A stretch of DNA of 64,000 nt, taken from Streptomyces sp. Ru71. Its GTDB lineage: Bacteria > Actinomycetota > Actinomycetes > Streptomycetales > Streptomycetaceae. A model generated the notes under the pieces. That model was not told where the DNA came from and ran no database searches. It saw only the letters and a program-made list of their open reading frames with translations. A program made the position numbers and the translations under genes. This document shows, in pieces, positions 51,959 to 60,660 of the stretch. Location of the stretch: the NCBI RefSeq assembly GCF_002920535.1, contig NZ_PQSS01000027.1, positions 23,756 to 87,755 of the forward strand. The letters run 5' to 3'. Each line of letters opens with the position of its first letter. Positions within the stretch are counted from its first letter, which is position 1.

Positions 51959-52567
51959 ATGGCCGGTGCGGCCCGTGCGCGCAGAAACGCGCCGCCGCGC
52001 GAGGAGGTCCTGGCCACCGCCATGGACATGATCGCCGAGCGCGGTCTGGAGAAGCTCACCATGGCGGGGCTCGGCCGCGAGGTCGGCATGAGCAGCGGCC
52101 ATCTGCTGTACTACTTCCGCTCCAAGGACGAACTGCTGCTGCAGACCCTGGAGTGGAGCGAGGGCCGGCTCGGCGTGGCACGGGCCCGGCTGCTGAACGG
52201 CGACGGCACCGCCCGCGAGCGGCTGGACGCCTACGTCGACCTGTACGTCCCCGACGGCCACCGCGACCCGCACTGGACGCTGTGGCTGGAGGTGTGGAAC
52301 CGCTCCCAGAACGCCGACGACGACGCCCGGGCCCGCCAGGCCGCCATCGAGGGCGCCTGGCACCGCGACCTGGTCGCGCTGATCGCCGAGGGCATCTCGC
52401 ACGGCGAGTTCCGCCGCGTCGACCCCGACCGCTTCGCGGCCCGGCTGCGCGCCCTGCTGGACGGCTTCTCCATCCATGTGGCGATCGGCCTGCGCGGTAC
52501 CGACCGGGCGCAGACCCTTGGCCACGTCCGGGAGTTCCTCGACGACTCGCTCCTCGCGGACGCCTGA
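51959..52567 (+). CDS. TetR family regulator of the urease-like locus
   Basis: A 202-residue repressor. The helix-turn-helix is KLTMAGLGREVGMSSGHLLYYFRSKDELL (about residues 32-60). The C-terminal domain contains DPHWTLWLEVWNRSQNADD, as in BetI-like members that sense amines or aldehydes. CAGGAGCAG precedes ATG 51959. It is the last gene of the ureAB-ureC-deiminase operon, 34 bases after the deiminase, and is the best candidate to bind the palindrome at 48404-48422. Confidence 0.9.
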   Translation: MAGAARARRNAPPREEVLATAMDMIAERGLEKLTMAGLGREVGMSSGHLLYYFRSKDELLLQTLEWSEGRLGVARARLLNGDGTARERLDAYVDLYVPDGHRDPHWTLWLEVWNRSQNADDDARARQAAIEGAWHRDLVALIAEGISHGEFRRVDPDRFAARLRALLDGFSIHVAIGLRGTDRAQTLGHVREFLDDSLLADA

Positions 52568-52646
52568 ACGGGCGCGCGGTGAGCCGGTGGTCGCGGTGCG
52601 TGGTGCCCGCGGTGACCAGCGCGGCGCTCGCATCCTGAGACGGGCG

Positions 52647-52675
52647 GTGAGCACGCGGGCGGATTGTGCCAGACT
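52647..52675 (+). promoter_or_regulatory. Promoter of the cimA leader transcript
   Basis: GTGAGC (52647-52652) and CAGACT (52670-52675) are 17 bases apart. The -10 ends six bases before the GTG at 52682, so transcription should begin at the leader ORF start codon. Confidence 0.55.
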
Positions 52676-52681
52676 GCCCCC

Positions 52682-52732
52682 GTGCTCTCGTTCGCCACGA
52701 TTATTGGCAGCAGACGCGCCGGTCCGCAGTGA
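52682..52732 (+). CDS. cimA leader peptide with tandem Ile codons
   Basis: A 16-residue peptide, MLSFATIIGSRRAGPQ, starting at GTG 52682. The two isoleucines are both ATT, a rare codon here. There is no ribosome-binding site; the -10 spacing implies a leaderless transcript. The stop is followed by a stem (52733-52759) and then by a T-tailed terminator before cimA. This layout matches attenuation, with isoleucine, the end product of the CimA route, as the sensed amino acid. Translation is inferred. Confidence 0.7.
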   Translation: MLSFATIIGSRRAGPQ

Positions 52733-52759
52733 CCGCCACGTACGACCAGGTACGGGCGG
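52733..52759 (+). promoter_or_regulatory. Hairpin after the cimA leader ORF
   Basis: CCGCC-A-CGTAC (52733-52743) pairs with GTACGGGCGG (52750-52759) with one bulged A. It starts one base beyond the leader stop codon, just as in the ilvB leader. Confidence 0.6.
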
Positions 52760-52786
52760 ACACCGTCGTCCTCGACCCGCGCGCAG

Positions 52787-52812
52787 ACCTCTCGCACCCG
52801 CGAGAGGTTTTT
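52787..52812 (+). terminator. cimA attenuator terminator
   Basis: ACCTCTCGC (52787-52795) pairs with GCGAGAGGT (52800-52808) around ACCC, followed by a T run to 52812. It lies between the leader peptide and cimA, about 110 bases before the gene. Confidence 0.85.
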
Positions 52813-52923
52813 CTGTTTCCTGGCCCACCTTCAGCCGGGAGCCAGGCGTGAGGGACCATTGGGGGGACGGTGGAGCCGGTCATTCCGGTAAGACCGAAGA
52901 TCCACAACAGGAGCCTTGAGACC

Positions 52924-54534
52924 ATGACCGAGACGGCAACCAGCGAGCTCGACGACTCGTTCCACGTCTTCGACACCACCCTGCGGGACGGCGCCCAGCG
53001 TGAGGGCATCAACCTCACCGTCGCCGACAAGCTCGCGATCGCCCGGCACCTGGACGACTTCGGCGTGGGCTTCATCGAGGGCGGCTGGCCCGGCGCCAAC
53101 CCGCGCGACACCGAGTTCTTCGCCCGCGCCCAGGCAGAGATCGACTTCAAGCACGCCCAGCTGGTCGCCTTCGGCTCCACCCGCCGCGCCGGTACGACCG
53201 CCGCCGAGGACCCCCAGGTCAGGGCGCTGGTGGAGTCCGGCGCCCCGGTCGTCACGCTGGTCGCCAAGTCGCACGACCGGCATGTGGAGCTGGCGCTGCG
53301 CACCACGCTCGACGAGAACCTGGAGATGGTCCGCGACACGGTGGCCTACCTGCGCTCGCAGGGCCGCCGGGTGTTCGTCGACTGCGAGCACTTCTTCGAC
53401 GGCTACCGGGCCAACCCCGAGTACGCCAAGGCCGTGGTGCGGGCCGCCTCCGAGGCGGGCGCCGATGTGGTGGTGCTGTGCGACACCAACGGCGGCATGC
53501 TGCCCGCGCAGGTCCAGGCGGTCGTCGCCACGGTCCTCGCCGACACCGGCGCCCGGCTCGGCATCCACGCGCAGGACGACACCGGGTGCGCGGTCGCCAA
53601 CACCCTCGCCGCGGTCGACGCCGGCGCGACGCATGTGCAGTGCACGGCGAACGGGTACGGGGAGCGGGTCGGCAACGCCAACCTCTTCCCGGTGGTGGCG
53701 GCTCTTGAGCTGAAGTACGGCAAGAAGGTGCTGCCCGAGGGGCGGCTGCGGGAGATGACCCGGATCTCGCACGCCATCGCCGAGGTCGTGAACCTCACGC
53801 CGTCCACGCACCAGCCGTACGTCGGTGTCTCCGCCTTCGCGCACAAGGCCGGGCTGCACGCCTCCGCGATCAAGGTCGACCCGGACCTGTACCAGCACAT
53901 CGACCCGGAGAGGGTCGGCAACACCATGCGCATGCTGGTGTCCGACATGGCCGGCCGTGCCTCGGTGGAGCTCAAGGGCAAGGAGCTCGGCATCGACCTC
54001 GGCGGCGACCGCGAGCTGGTCGGGCGGGTCGTGGAGCGGGTCAAGGAGCGCGAGCTCAAGGGCTACACGTACGAGGCCGCCGACGCGTCGTTCGAGCTGC
54101 TGCTGCGGGCCGAGGTGCAGGGCAGGCCGCTGCGGTACTTCGAGGTCGAGTCCTGGCGGGCGATCGTCGAGGACCGGCCCGACGGCACCCACGCCAACGA
54201 GGCCACGGTGAAGCTGTGGGCCAAGGGTGAGCGGATCGTCGCCACGGCGGAGGGCAACGGTCCGGTCAACGCGCTCGACCGGGCGTTGCGGGTGGCGCTG
54301 GAGAAGATCTACCCGCAGCTGGCGAAGCTGGACCTGGTCGACTACAAGGTCCGCATCCTGGAAGGGGTGCACGGTACGCAGTCCACGACCCGGGTGCTGA
54401 TCTCCACGACCGACGGTGCCGGGGAGTGGTCCACGGTGGGCGTGGCCGAGAACGTCATCGCCGCGTCGTGGCAGGCGCTGGAGGACGCTTACACGTACGG
54501 GCTGCTGCGGGCCGGCGTGCAGCCGGCGCAGTAG
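52924..54534 (+). CDS. cimA: Citramalate synthase
   Basis: A 536-residue enzyme of the isopropylmalate/citramalate synthase family that condenses pyruvate and acetyl-CoA to (R)-citramalate, giving threonine-independent isoleucine synthesis. FDTTLRDGAQREGINL is the metal-binding start; CDTNGGMLPAQVQ, GIHAQDDTGCAVANTL with metal His, and NGYGERVGNANL follow. HQPYVGVSAFAHKAGLHASAI is the DRE-TIM connection, and the C-terminal LeuA dimer domain starts near residue 400. The long form with WPGANPRD fits the CimA (TIGR00977) subgroup rather than LeuA. Control by the upstream Ile leader is consistent with this. It converges on a GPP34 gene. Confidence 0.93.
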   Translation: MTETATSELDDSFHVFDTTLRDGAQREGINLTVADKLAIARHLDDFGVGFIEGGWPGANPRDTEFFARAQAEIDFKHAQLVAFGSTRRAGTTAAEDPQVRALVESGAPVVTLVAKSHDRHVELALRTTLDENLEMVRDTVAYLRSQGRRVFVDCEHFFDGYRANPEYAKAVVRAASEAGADVVVLCDTNGGMLPAQVQAVVATVLADTGARLGIHAQDDTGCAVANTLAAVDAGATHVQCTANGYGERVGNANLFPVVAALELKYGKKVLPEGRLREMTRISHAIAEVVNLTPSTHQPYVGVSAFAHKAGLHASAIKVDPDLYQHIDPERVGNTMRMLVSDMAGRASVELKGKELGIDLGGDRELVGRVVERVKERELKGYTYEAADASFELLLRAEVQGRPLRYFEVESWRAIVEDRPDGTHANEATVKLWAKGERIVATAEGNGPVNALDRALRVALEKIYPQLAKLDLVDYKVRILEGVHGTQSTTRVLISTTDGAGEWSTVGVAENVIAASWQALEDAYTYGLLRAGVQPAQ

Positions 54535-54547
54535 CGGGCGAGGGCGG

Positions 54548-55153
54548 TCAGGCGCCGCGCCAGATGTTCGCGAAGGCGTCGTCCTCTATGCGGCGGCGCT
54601 GGCGGACGGCTGCGAGTTCGGTGAGGGCGTTGCGGATGGCGGCGACGATGGTGACCGTGTCGTCGGGGAGCTCTGTGGGGTCCTGCTCGTCCGTGGCGCC
54701 CTCGGGGATGTCGAGGGCCGCGGCGAGGGAGGCGAGGACGGGGTCGTGGGAGGCCCAGCGGGCGGCGGCGTGGGTGCGGGCCGGGTCGTCGGGCGGGGTG
54801 TGCTTGTGCCGCAGTCGGCGGTGGCCGGTGGGGTGGTGGCCGGTGGGGTTCCGTGCCTTCAGGTCGGCGGCGTAGGCGGCGGCCAGGCCTTTGCCTCGGC
54901 GCCACAGCCAGTCCTCGACGGACTCGTACGGTGTCTCGCGGCTCAGGGCCGCGGCTGCCTCGTCCAGGAGCCGGTCGCCGGTGGTCGGCTGCAGCCGGGG
55001 CACGATGCGGTCGTCCTCCAGGTGCGCGAGCTCGCGCCCGATCAGGTCGATGAGCTCGGCCCCGGCCAGGGTGAGCGAGAGCTCACCCTGTGCGAGGGGC
55101 CTGCCGGCCGGGACGTCCAGGGCGGTGATCAGCAGGTCGCGTGGGGTGGTCAT
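54548..55153 (-). CDS. GPP34 (GOLPH3-like) family protein
   Basis: A 201-residue protein resembling Golgi phosphoprotein 3 domains, which bind phosphatidylinositol phosphates in eukaryotes. The start TTPRDLLITALDVPAGRPLAQGELSLTLAGAELIDL is typical, as is AGRPL. The loop ARWASHDPVLASLAAALDIP and a final VAAIRNALTELAAVRQRRR helix follow. Many Streptomyces have several copies with unknown roles. ATG 55153 is chosen because upstream sequence belongs to a dispersed repeat. It converges with cimA 13 bases apart. Confidence 0.85.
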   Translation of the reverse strand: MTTPRDLLITALDVPAGRPLAQGELSLTLAGAELIDLIGRELAHLEDDRIVPRLQPTTGDRLLDEAAAALSRETPYESVEDWLWRRGKGLAAAYAADLKARNPTGHHPTGHRRLRHKHTPPDDPARTHAAARWASHDPVLASLAAALDIPEGATDEQDPTELPDDTVTIVAAIRNALTELAAVRQRRRIEDDAFANIWRGA

Positions 55154-55221
55154 GGTTCCAGGATGCGCGCGGGTGCGGGTGTGTGGGGGGTGCTCGCGGG
55201 TGCCTGCGGCGCCGGGCCGGT

Positions 55222-55521
55222 TTTCGTCTGCGGGTGCGTGGGGGGTTGCTCGCGGGTGCCTGCGGCGGCCCCTTGCGGGTGCGTGGTGGCTGGTCGCGCA
55301 GTTCCCCGCGCCCCTTTTATGCCTGCGGCGGCCCGTCGCTGTCGCGTCGTGGCTGGTGTAGCGCCTTGGGCCGGTGGGTGGGTCGGGGCCGGGGTGGGGG
55401 TGTCCGTCCTCGGTCCGGCCCACTGTCTCCGACACGGTGAGGGTCGGCGGTGCCGGCCGCTGCGGGCGGACACCCCCACCCCGGCCCCTCCCCGCCGTAC
55501 GCGGGTGCCGCGCCGTCGTGG
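55222..55521. repeat. Dispersed ~300-bp intergenic repeat, copy D
   Basis: This occupies most of the gene-free gap 55154-55581 and is the reverse-orientation counterpart of 39109-39417. It includes the 40-bp core (55274-55316) and a perfect 22-bp inverted repeat (55385-55406 with 55467-55488), whose arms include CCGGGGTGGGGGTGTCCG. No coding frame is credible in it. Confidence 0.85.
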
Positions 55522-55581
55522 AGGCACCCCGCCAGCGTCGGTGAGCGCACCCACCCCCGGCCGGCTGCAGTGCTGGGTGCG

Positions 55582-57438
55582 TTACTGGAGGTGCCACTTC
55601 TGGTTGGCCGCTCCCGTGCAGGTCCAGATCTGGGTTCGGGTGCCGTTCGCCGACGTGTTGTCCGTGACGTCCAGGCATTTGTTCGCGGCCAGGTTCACGA
55701 TGTCACCCGTGGCCGCGTTGTACGACCACTTCTGGGCGCCCGTGCCATTGCAGTCGTACAGCTGGACCTTCGCCCCGTCCGCCGTCGAACCGGACGTCAC
55801 GTCCAGGCACTTGCCCAGCGCCTGGATCGAGCCGTCGGACGGCACTGTCCACCGCTGGGCCGCCGTGCCGTTGCAGTCGTACAGCTGGACCGCCGTGCCG
55901 TTGGCCGTCGAACCCCCGGCCACGTCCAGGCACTTGCCCGCGAGGCCGACGAATGAGCTGCCGCCTCCGGACTGCGTCCCGGACCAGGTGAAGGTCGCCG
56001 ACGTCTTGCCGGGAAGGGAGTAAGTGGCGTGCTGTCCCGCCCAGTTGATCGTCACCGTGCGGGGGGACGTGGAGTCGTTGTACGCGATCAGGGCTTTTGA
56101 GCCGTCCTGGTTGCGCCACGCCACGTTCGGTACGGCGGTGGACGTTGTGGATGCGATGCGGTGGGCGCCGGGGTGGACGAACTTCGTCAGGTGGCCCATG
56201 TCGTAGTACTCGACCGTGTAGTCCACCTGGCCGGTGCGCGCGTCGCCGTTGTGCACCGTGATCAGGCCCGTGCAGGTGCCGCAGCCGCCGTTGTGCGGGC
56301 CCATGTTCTGGTCCACGGCCAGGGACCATTTCGTCACCGACTTCGCCCAGTTGCGGGTGTAGTCGATGATGTTCAGCAGGTCCTCGCGCTGCTGGTTGCC
56401 GATCCAGGTGCCGCCGGAGTGTTCGGTGCCGAAGGCGTCCAGTTGGGGGTACTGGTTGTGGACCGTCGTCTGCTTGGCCACGTCGCCGCCGTAGCCGTGC
56501 CAGGCGATGCCGCCGAAGTTCGGGTGGGAGCGGATCGCGGGGTCGTCGACCGTCTGGGCGGCGTAGGCGTCGTAGGTGTCCCAGTTCCAGTCGTGGGCGA
56601 GGACCTTCGTCGGCAGCCCGGCCGACTGGAGTTTCGGCAGCAGTTCGTTCTTGGTGAAGTACGCCAGGCCGCTGGCGTTCCAGCTCATCGACGGGTAGCC
56701 CGAGCAGCAGGTCGGCTCGTTCTGCGCGGTGACGTAGGAGACAGGTACGCCCTGGTCGCGGTAGGCCTGGAGGTACTTCACGAAGTAGGTGGCGTAGGCG
56801 CCGTAGTCCTCCGCTTTCAGCCAGCCGCCGTTGAGCTGGCCGCTGTCCTTCATCCAGGCCGGGGCCGTCCACGGTGAGGCCATGACGGTGAGGGACGGGT
56901 TGAGTTGGAGGGCCTGTCTGGTCAGGGGGAGGACGTCTGCCTGGTCGTGGGCGATCGAGAAGCGGGAGAGCGTGGGGTCCGTCTGGCCGGACGGGACATC
57001 GTCGTAGGTGTAGCCGTAGCGCGCCAGGTCCGAGGCGCCCATCGGGTTGCGGAGGAACGACAGGCCTATGCCGTCCGTGGGGGAGAACAGGGCCCGCATG
57101 GTCGCGTCCCGGGTCGCCGCGGAGAGCGCCCCGCTGCTGTTCAGCAGCCAGGCCGCCGTGTCCGTGAAGGACGCGCCGGCGCCGGTGAACGTCTGGTAGC
57201 GGGTGTTCTCGTCGACGGTGATGTTCTCGCCGCTGCCGCCGGTGCCGGGCTGGAAGGTGATGGGTGTCTGTGGTTCCAGGCCGCGTACGACGTGCCGGCC
57301 GCCGGCGTCGTCCGTGGTGGTCAGCCAGGGTGTGACCGGCTCGCCGGCCGCCTGCGCGGGCGCGGCCGCCGCCGTGACGCCGGCCGCGGTGAGCAGTCCG
57401 GCGAGCAGGAGGCGTAGGGCCGTGGTGGGTCTCCTCAT
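55582..57438 (-). CDS. Secreted GH30-type glycoside hydrolase with ricin-type lectin domain
   Basis: A 618-residue secreted enzyme. The signal peptide ends near AQAAG (residue 31). The GH30 barrel spans about 45-480, with acid/base Glu241 in TAQNEPT and nucleophile Glu339 in FGTEHSGG. A C-terminal carbohydrate-binding ricin-B (CBM13) domain holds three repeats (GKCLDV with QRW, QKW and QKW) at about 490-618. GH30 members act on beta-1,6-glucan, beta-1,6-galactan or glucosylceramide; which is not resolved. It diverges from a GH3 gene, so both probably act on the same polysaccharide outside the cell. Confidence 0.93.
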   Translation of the reverse strand: MRRPTTALRLLLAGLLTAAGVTAAAAPAQAAGEPVTPWLTTTDDAGGRHVVRGLEPQTPITFQPGTGGSGENITVDENTRYQTFTGAGASFTDTAAWLLNSSGALSAATRDATMRALFSPTDGIGLSFLRNPMGASDLARYGYTYDDVPSGQTDPTLSRFSIAHDQADVLPLTRQALQLNPSLTVMASPWTAPAWMKDSGQLNGGWLKAEDYGAYATYFVKYLQAYRDQGVPVSYVTAQNEPTCCSGYPSMSWNASGLAYFTKNELLPKLQSAGLPTKVLAHDWNWDTYDAYAAQTVDDPAIRSHPNFGGIAWHGYGGDVAKQTTVHNQYPQLDAFGTEHSGGTWIGNQQREDLLNIIDYTRNWAKSVTKWSLAVDQNMGPHNGGCGTCTGLITVHNGDARTGQVDYTVEYYDMGHLTKFVHPGAHRIASTTSTAVPNVAWRNQDGSKALIAYNDSTSPRTVTINWAGQHATYSLPGKTSATFTWSGTQSGGGSSFVGLAGKCLDVAGGSTANGTAVQLYDCNGTAAQRWTVPSDGSIQALGKCLDVTSGSTADGAKVQLYDCNGTGAQKWSYNAATGDIVNLAANKCLDVTDNTSANGTRTQIWTCTGAANQKWHLQ

Positions 57439-57509
57439 GGTGCGCCGCCCTTCCGAGTGTGGGGGATGAAGGCGTGCGAGCCAGGAGTAAAGAGGGGTGG
57501 TGAGGGGGC

Positions 57510-57561
57510 GTCAAGTCTTGACGACAGAGGCGTACATGGGTTAACTCACGGCGTGAACTAA
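57510..57561 (+). promoter_or_regulatory. Promoter and palindromes between GH30 and GH3 genes
   Basis: TTGACG (57518-57523) and TTAACT (57541-57546) are separated by 17 bases and could drive the GH3 gene. The perfect inverted repeat GTCAAG-T-CTTGAC (57510-57522) overlaps the -35. TTAACTCAC-GGC-GTGAACTAA (57541-57561), a 7-of-9 dyad, overlaps the -10 and transcription start. Repressor binding is inferred. Confidence 0.55.
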
Positions 57562-57597
57562 GCCTTGTGAGGTTTCCCGAGAGCCGAGGGAAGGTCC

Positions 57598-60500
57598 ATG
57601 CGAAGAACCGCCCTGCTCGCCTCCACCGCACTCCTCGCCGCCCTGCTGCCCTGGGCGTCCGCACGAGCCGCCGACGGCCCGGCCCCGGTCCCCGTCGACC
57701 GCTTCGAGGGCGAGGTTCCCTTCGCCCAGCAGCCCGCCGAGGGCATCTTCACCTGGGGCGGGGACGCCGACGACCCGCCCACGCTGAGCCTGGCCGACCG
57801 GCCCGACGCCCCGGAGGGAGGGAAGGTTCTGGCCGGTTCCTATGACATCAGCGGGTACGGGGGTTTCAGCCACGACTACGCGGTGAACGAGCCGCCGCAC
57901 GACTGGTCCGCCCATCGGGGCATCCGCCTGTGGTGGGAAGGGCGCGGCACCGGCAAGAAGGTCGCCTTCGAGCTGAAGGACGGAGGCGCGCACGGCGAGG
58001 CCTCCGAGCTGTGGACCACGTCCTTCGGTGACGACTTCACCGGCTGGAAGCTGATCGAGCTGCCCTTCACCGACTTCACCTACCGCACCGACTACCAGCC
58101 CGTCGGCGGTATCGATCATGTGCTGGGCCTCACGCAGATGTGGGGTTACGCCGTCACCCTGCCCACCGGCGCCCCGGGCACCTTCGCCATGGACGGCGTG
58201 GAGCTCTACGGCACGGCCGACCAGTCGCTGCGCGCCTCCGTCAGCACGGATGCCGCCGTGTATCCGGTCCGGGAGGGCGGCACCGCCTCCGTGAAGGTCA
58301 CCGTCGCCACGACCGGCGAGAAGCCCCTCACCGATCCCGTGACGGTCACGTACGCGACGCGGGGCGGCACCGCCACCGCCGGGCAGGACTACGCCCCGGT
58401 CTCCGGCACCCTCACCTTCCCGGCCGGTACCCCCTCGGGCACGGCACGGGTGGTCGAGGTGCCCACCCGCAAGGACCGGGACGCCGAAGCCGCCGAGACC
58501 GTCCCGCTGACGCTCGCGGTCACCGGTGCCAAGGCGCCCGCCGAGACCCCGCAGGTCGTGATCGACGCGCACGGACTGCCCTACCTCGACGCGAAGTTGC
58601 CGGTGCGCAGGCGCGTCGCCGATCTGCTGTCCCGTATGTCCCTGGCCGAGAAGGCCGGGCAGATGACCCAGGCCGAGCGGGGTGCGATGAGCGCCCCGGG
58701 CGACATCGCCGGCTACGCCCTCGGCTCGCTGCTCTCCGGCGGCGGCTCCACGCCCACGCCCAGCACGCCCGAGGCATGGGCGCGGATGATCGACGGCTTC
58801 CAGCTGCGGGCCCGGGCCACCCGCTTCCAGATCCCGCTCGTCTACGGCGTCGACGCCGTGCACGGCCACAACAACCTGGCCGGCGCGACGATCATGCCGC
58901 ACAACGTCGGGATCGGCGCGACCCGTGACCCCGCCCTGGCCGAGCGAACCGGGGCGGTGACCGCCGCCGAGGTGCGGGCCACCGGCGTGCCCTGGGACTT
59001 CGCACCCTGTCTGTGCGTGAGCCGGGACGAACGCTGGGGGCGCTCCTATGAGTCCTTCGGCGAGGACCCGGCCCTCGTGCGGTCCATGGAGACCGTGATC
59101 CAGGGCCTGCAGGGCCGTGCCGACGGCCGGGACCTCAGCCGCGGTGACAAGGTGCTCGCCACCGCCAAGCACTTCGTCGGGGACGGCGGTACGGCCTACG
59201 GCTCCTCCACCACGGGCACGTACACGATCGACCAGGGCGTCACCACGGTCACCCGGCAGGAGCTTGAGGACATCCACCTGGCGCCGTACGAGACCGCCGT
59301 CGAGCGGGGCATCGGCACCGTCATGCCGTCGTACTCCTCCCTCGACATCGTCGGCGACGGCAGGGGCGCGGTGAAGATGCACGCCCGCGGCGACATGATC
59401 AACGGGGTGCTCAAGGACCGGATGGGCTTCGACGGCTTCGTCATCAGCGACTGGAACGCCCTGGACCAGCTCCCCGGCGACTACCCGGCCCGCGTCCGCG
59501 CCTCGGTGAACGCCGGTGTCGACATGATGATGGTGCCCTACGGCTACAAGGACTTCACCGCCGCGCTCGTCGCCGAGGTGAGCGCGGGACGGATCAGTGA
59601 GCGGCGGATCGACGACGCCGTCTCGCGCATCCTCACCGAGAAGTTCCGGCTCGGGCTGTTCGAGCACCCGTGGGCCGACACCGGCGGGGCCGGCGCGATC
59701 GGGTCCGCGGCCCACCGCGCGGTCGCCCGGGAGGCCGCCGCGAAGTCGCAGGTGCTGCTGAAGAACGACGGCGGCCTGCTGCCCCTCAAGCCGTCGCAGA
59801 AGGTGTACGTGGCCGGCTCCAACGCCGACGACCTCGGCAACCAGACCGGCGGCTGGACCATCACCTGGCAGGGCTCCTCCGGGAACATCACCTCCGGCAC
59901 GACCATCCTGGCGGGCCTGCGCAAGAGCGGAGCCGAGATCACCTGGTCCAAGGACGCCTCCGCGCCGACGGCCGGCCACGACGTCGGAGTGGTCGTCGTC
60001 GGCGAGACCCCCTACGCCGAGGGCGTCGGCGACGTCGGCAACGGGCACGACCTTCAGCTGAGCGCCGCCGACAGGGCCGCCGTGGACCGGGTGTGCGCGG
60101 CGATGAAGTGCGTGGTGCTGATCGTCTCGGGGCGGCCGCAGCTGATCGGCGACCGGCTCGGCGAGATCGACGCCCTGGTCGCCTCCTGGCTGCCGGGCAC
60201 CGAGGGCGACGGCGTGGCCGACGTGCTGTACGGCAGGCGCCCGTTCACCGGGCAGTTGCCGGTCACCTGGCCGCGCTCCGAGGCGCAGCTGCCGATCAAC
60301 GTGGGCGACGCCGCCTACGACCCGCAGTTCCCGTACGGCTGGGGGCTGACCACGCTGACCGAGGTGCCGAAGGGCGGCGCGGCCACGCTCAGGGCTCTGG
60401 GCGTAGCCGCCCGGGCCGCCGAACGGGCGGGCGCGGACGCCGCCGGCCGGGCACTGGTCGGCAAGGCCCGGCTCATCGTCCAGCAGCGGACCGGCGGGCG

Positions 60501-60609
60501 TATCACCCCCGCGGTCGCCGCGCCCTTCGCCGAGGCGGACCACCTGCTGCTGACCGGGCGCTACGGCCAGGCGGTGGAGAAACTGGCGGCGGCCTACCGG
60601 GCGGCCTGA
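57598..60609 (+). CDS. Secreted multidomain GH3 glycoside hydrolase
   Basis: A 1003-residue exported beta-glycosidase. The signal peptide (residues 1-25) ends at ARAAD. A carbohydrate-binding-like domain follows (about 28-205), then a Calx-beta domain (about 215-315; GGTASVKVTV, GQDYAPVSGTLTFPAG). The GH3 barrel has nucleophile Asp618 in VISDWNALDQ and the substrate signature KHFVGDGG. The GH3 C-terminal domain holds KSQVLLKNDGGLLPL. GGGAAGG precedes ATG 57598. It probably releases glucose from oligosaccharides made by the divergent GH30 enzyme. Confidence 0.94.
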   Translation: MRRTALLASTALLAALLPWASARAADGPAPVPVDRFEGEVPFAQQPAEGIFTWGGDADDPPTLSLADRPDAPEGGKVLAGSYDISGYGGFSHDYAVNEPPHDWSAHRGIRLWWEGRGTGKKVAFELKDGGAHGEASELWTTSFGDDFTGWKLIELPFTDFTYRTDYQPVGGIDHVLGLTQMWGYAVTLPTGAPGTFAMDGVELYGTADQSLRASVSTDAAVYPVREGGTASVKVTVATTGEKPLTDPVTVTYATRGGTATAGQDYAPVSGTLTFPAGTPSGTARVVEVPTRKDRDAEAAETVPLTLAVTGAKAPAETPQVVIDAHGLPYLDAKLPVRRRVADLLSRMSLAEKAGQMTQAERGAMSAPGDIAGYALGSLLSGGGSTPTPSTPEAWARMIDGFQLRARATRFQIPLVYGVDAVHGHNNLAGATIMPHNVGIGATRDPALAERTGAVTAAEVRATGVPWDFAPCLCVSRDERWGRSYESFGEDPALVRSMETVIQGLQGRADGRDLSRGDKVLATAKHFVGDGGTAYGSSTTGTYTIDQGVTTVTRQELEDIHLAPYETAVERGIGTVMPSYSSLDIVGDGRGAVKMHARGDMINGVLKDRMGFDGFVISDWNALDQLPGDYPARVRASVNAGVDMMMVPYGYKDFTAALVAEVSAGRISERRIDDAVSRILTEKFRLGLFEHPWADTGGAGAIGSAAHRAVAREAAAKSQVLLKNDGGLLPLKPSQKVYVAGSNADDLGNQTGGWTITWQGSSGNITSGTTILAGLRKSGAEITWSKDASAPTAGHDVGVVVVGETPYAEGVGDVGNGHDLQLSAADRAAVDRVCAAMKCVVLIVSGRPQLIGDRLGEIDALVASWLPGTEGDGVADVLYGRRPFTGQLPVTWPRSEAQLPINVGDAAYDPQFPYGWGLTTLTEVPKGGAATLRALGVAARAAERAGADAAGRALVGKARLIVQQRTGGRITPAVAAPFAEADHLLLTGRYGQAVEKLAAAYRAA

Positions 60610-60660
60610 TTCCGCTCACCGCGGATGGGAGGTTTGGGGGGTTTCGGGTACGTTCGACGT

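Noticed and set aside
55385..55488. The 22-bp inverted repeat as a terminator
   Set aside because: The 60-base loop and its presence within a dispersed repeat make a repeat element a better explanation.
57541..60543. A 1000-codon minus-strand open frame across the GH3 gene
   Set aside because: Shadow frame; GH3 motifs and the signal peptide are on the plus strand.
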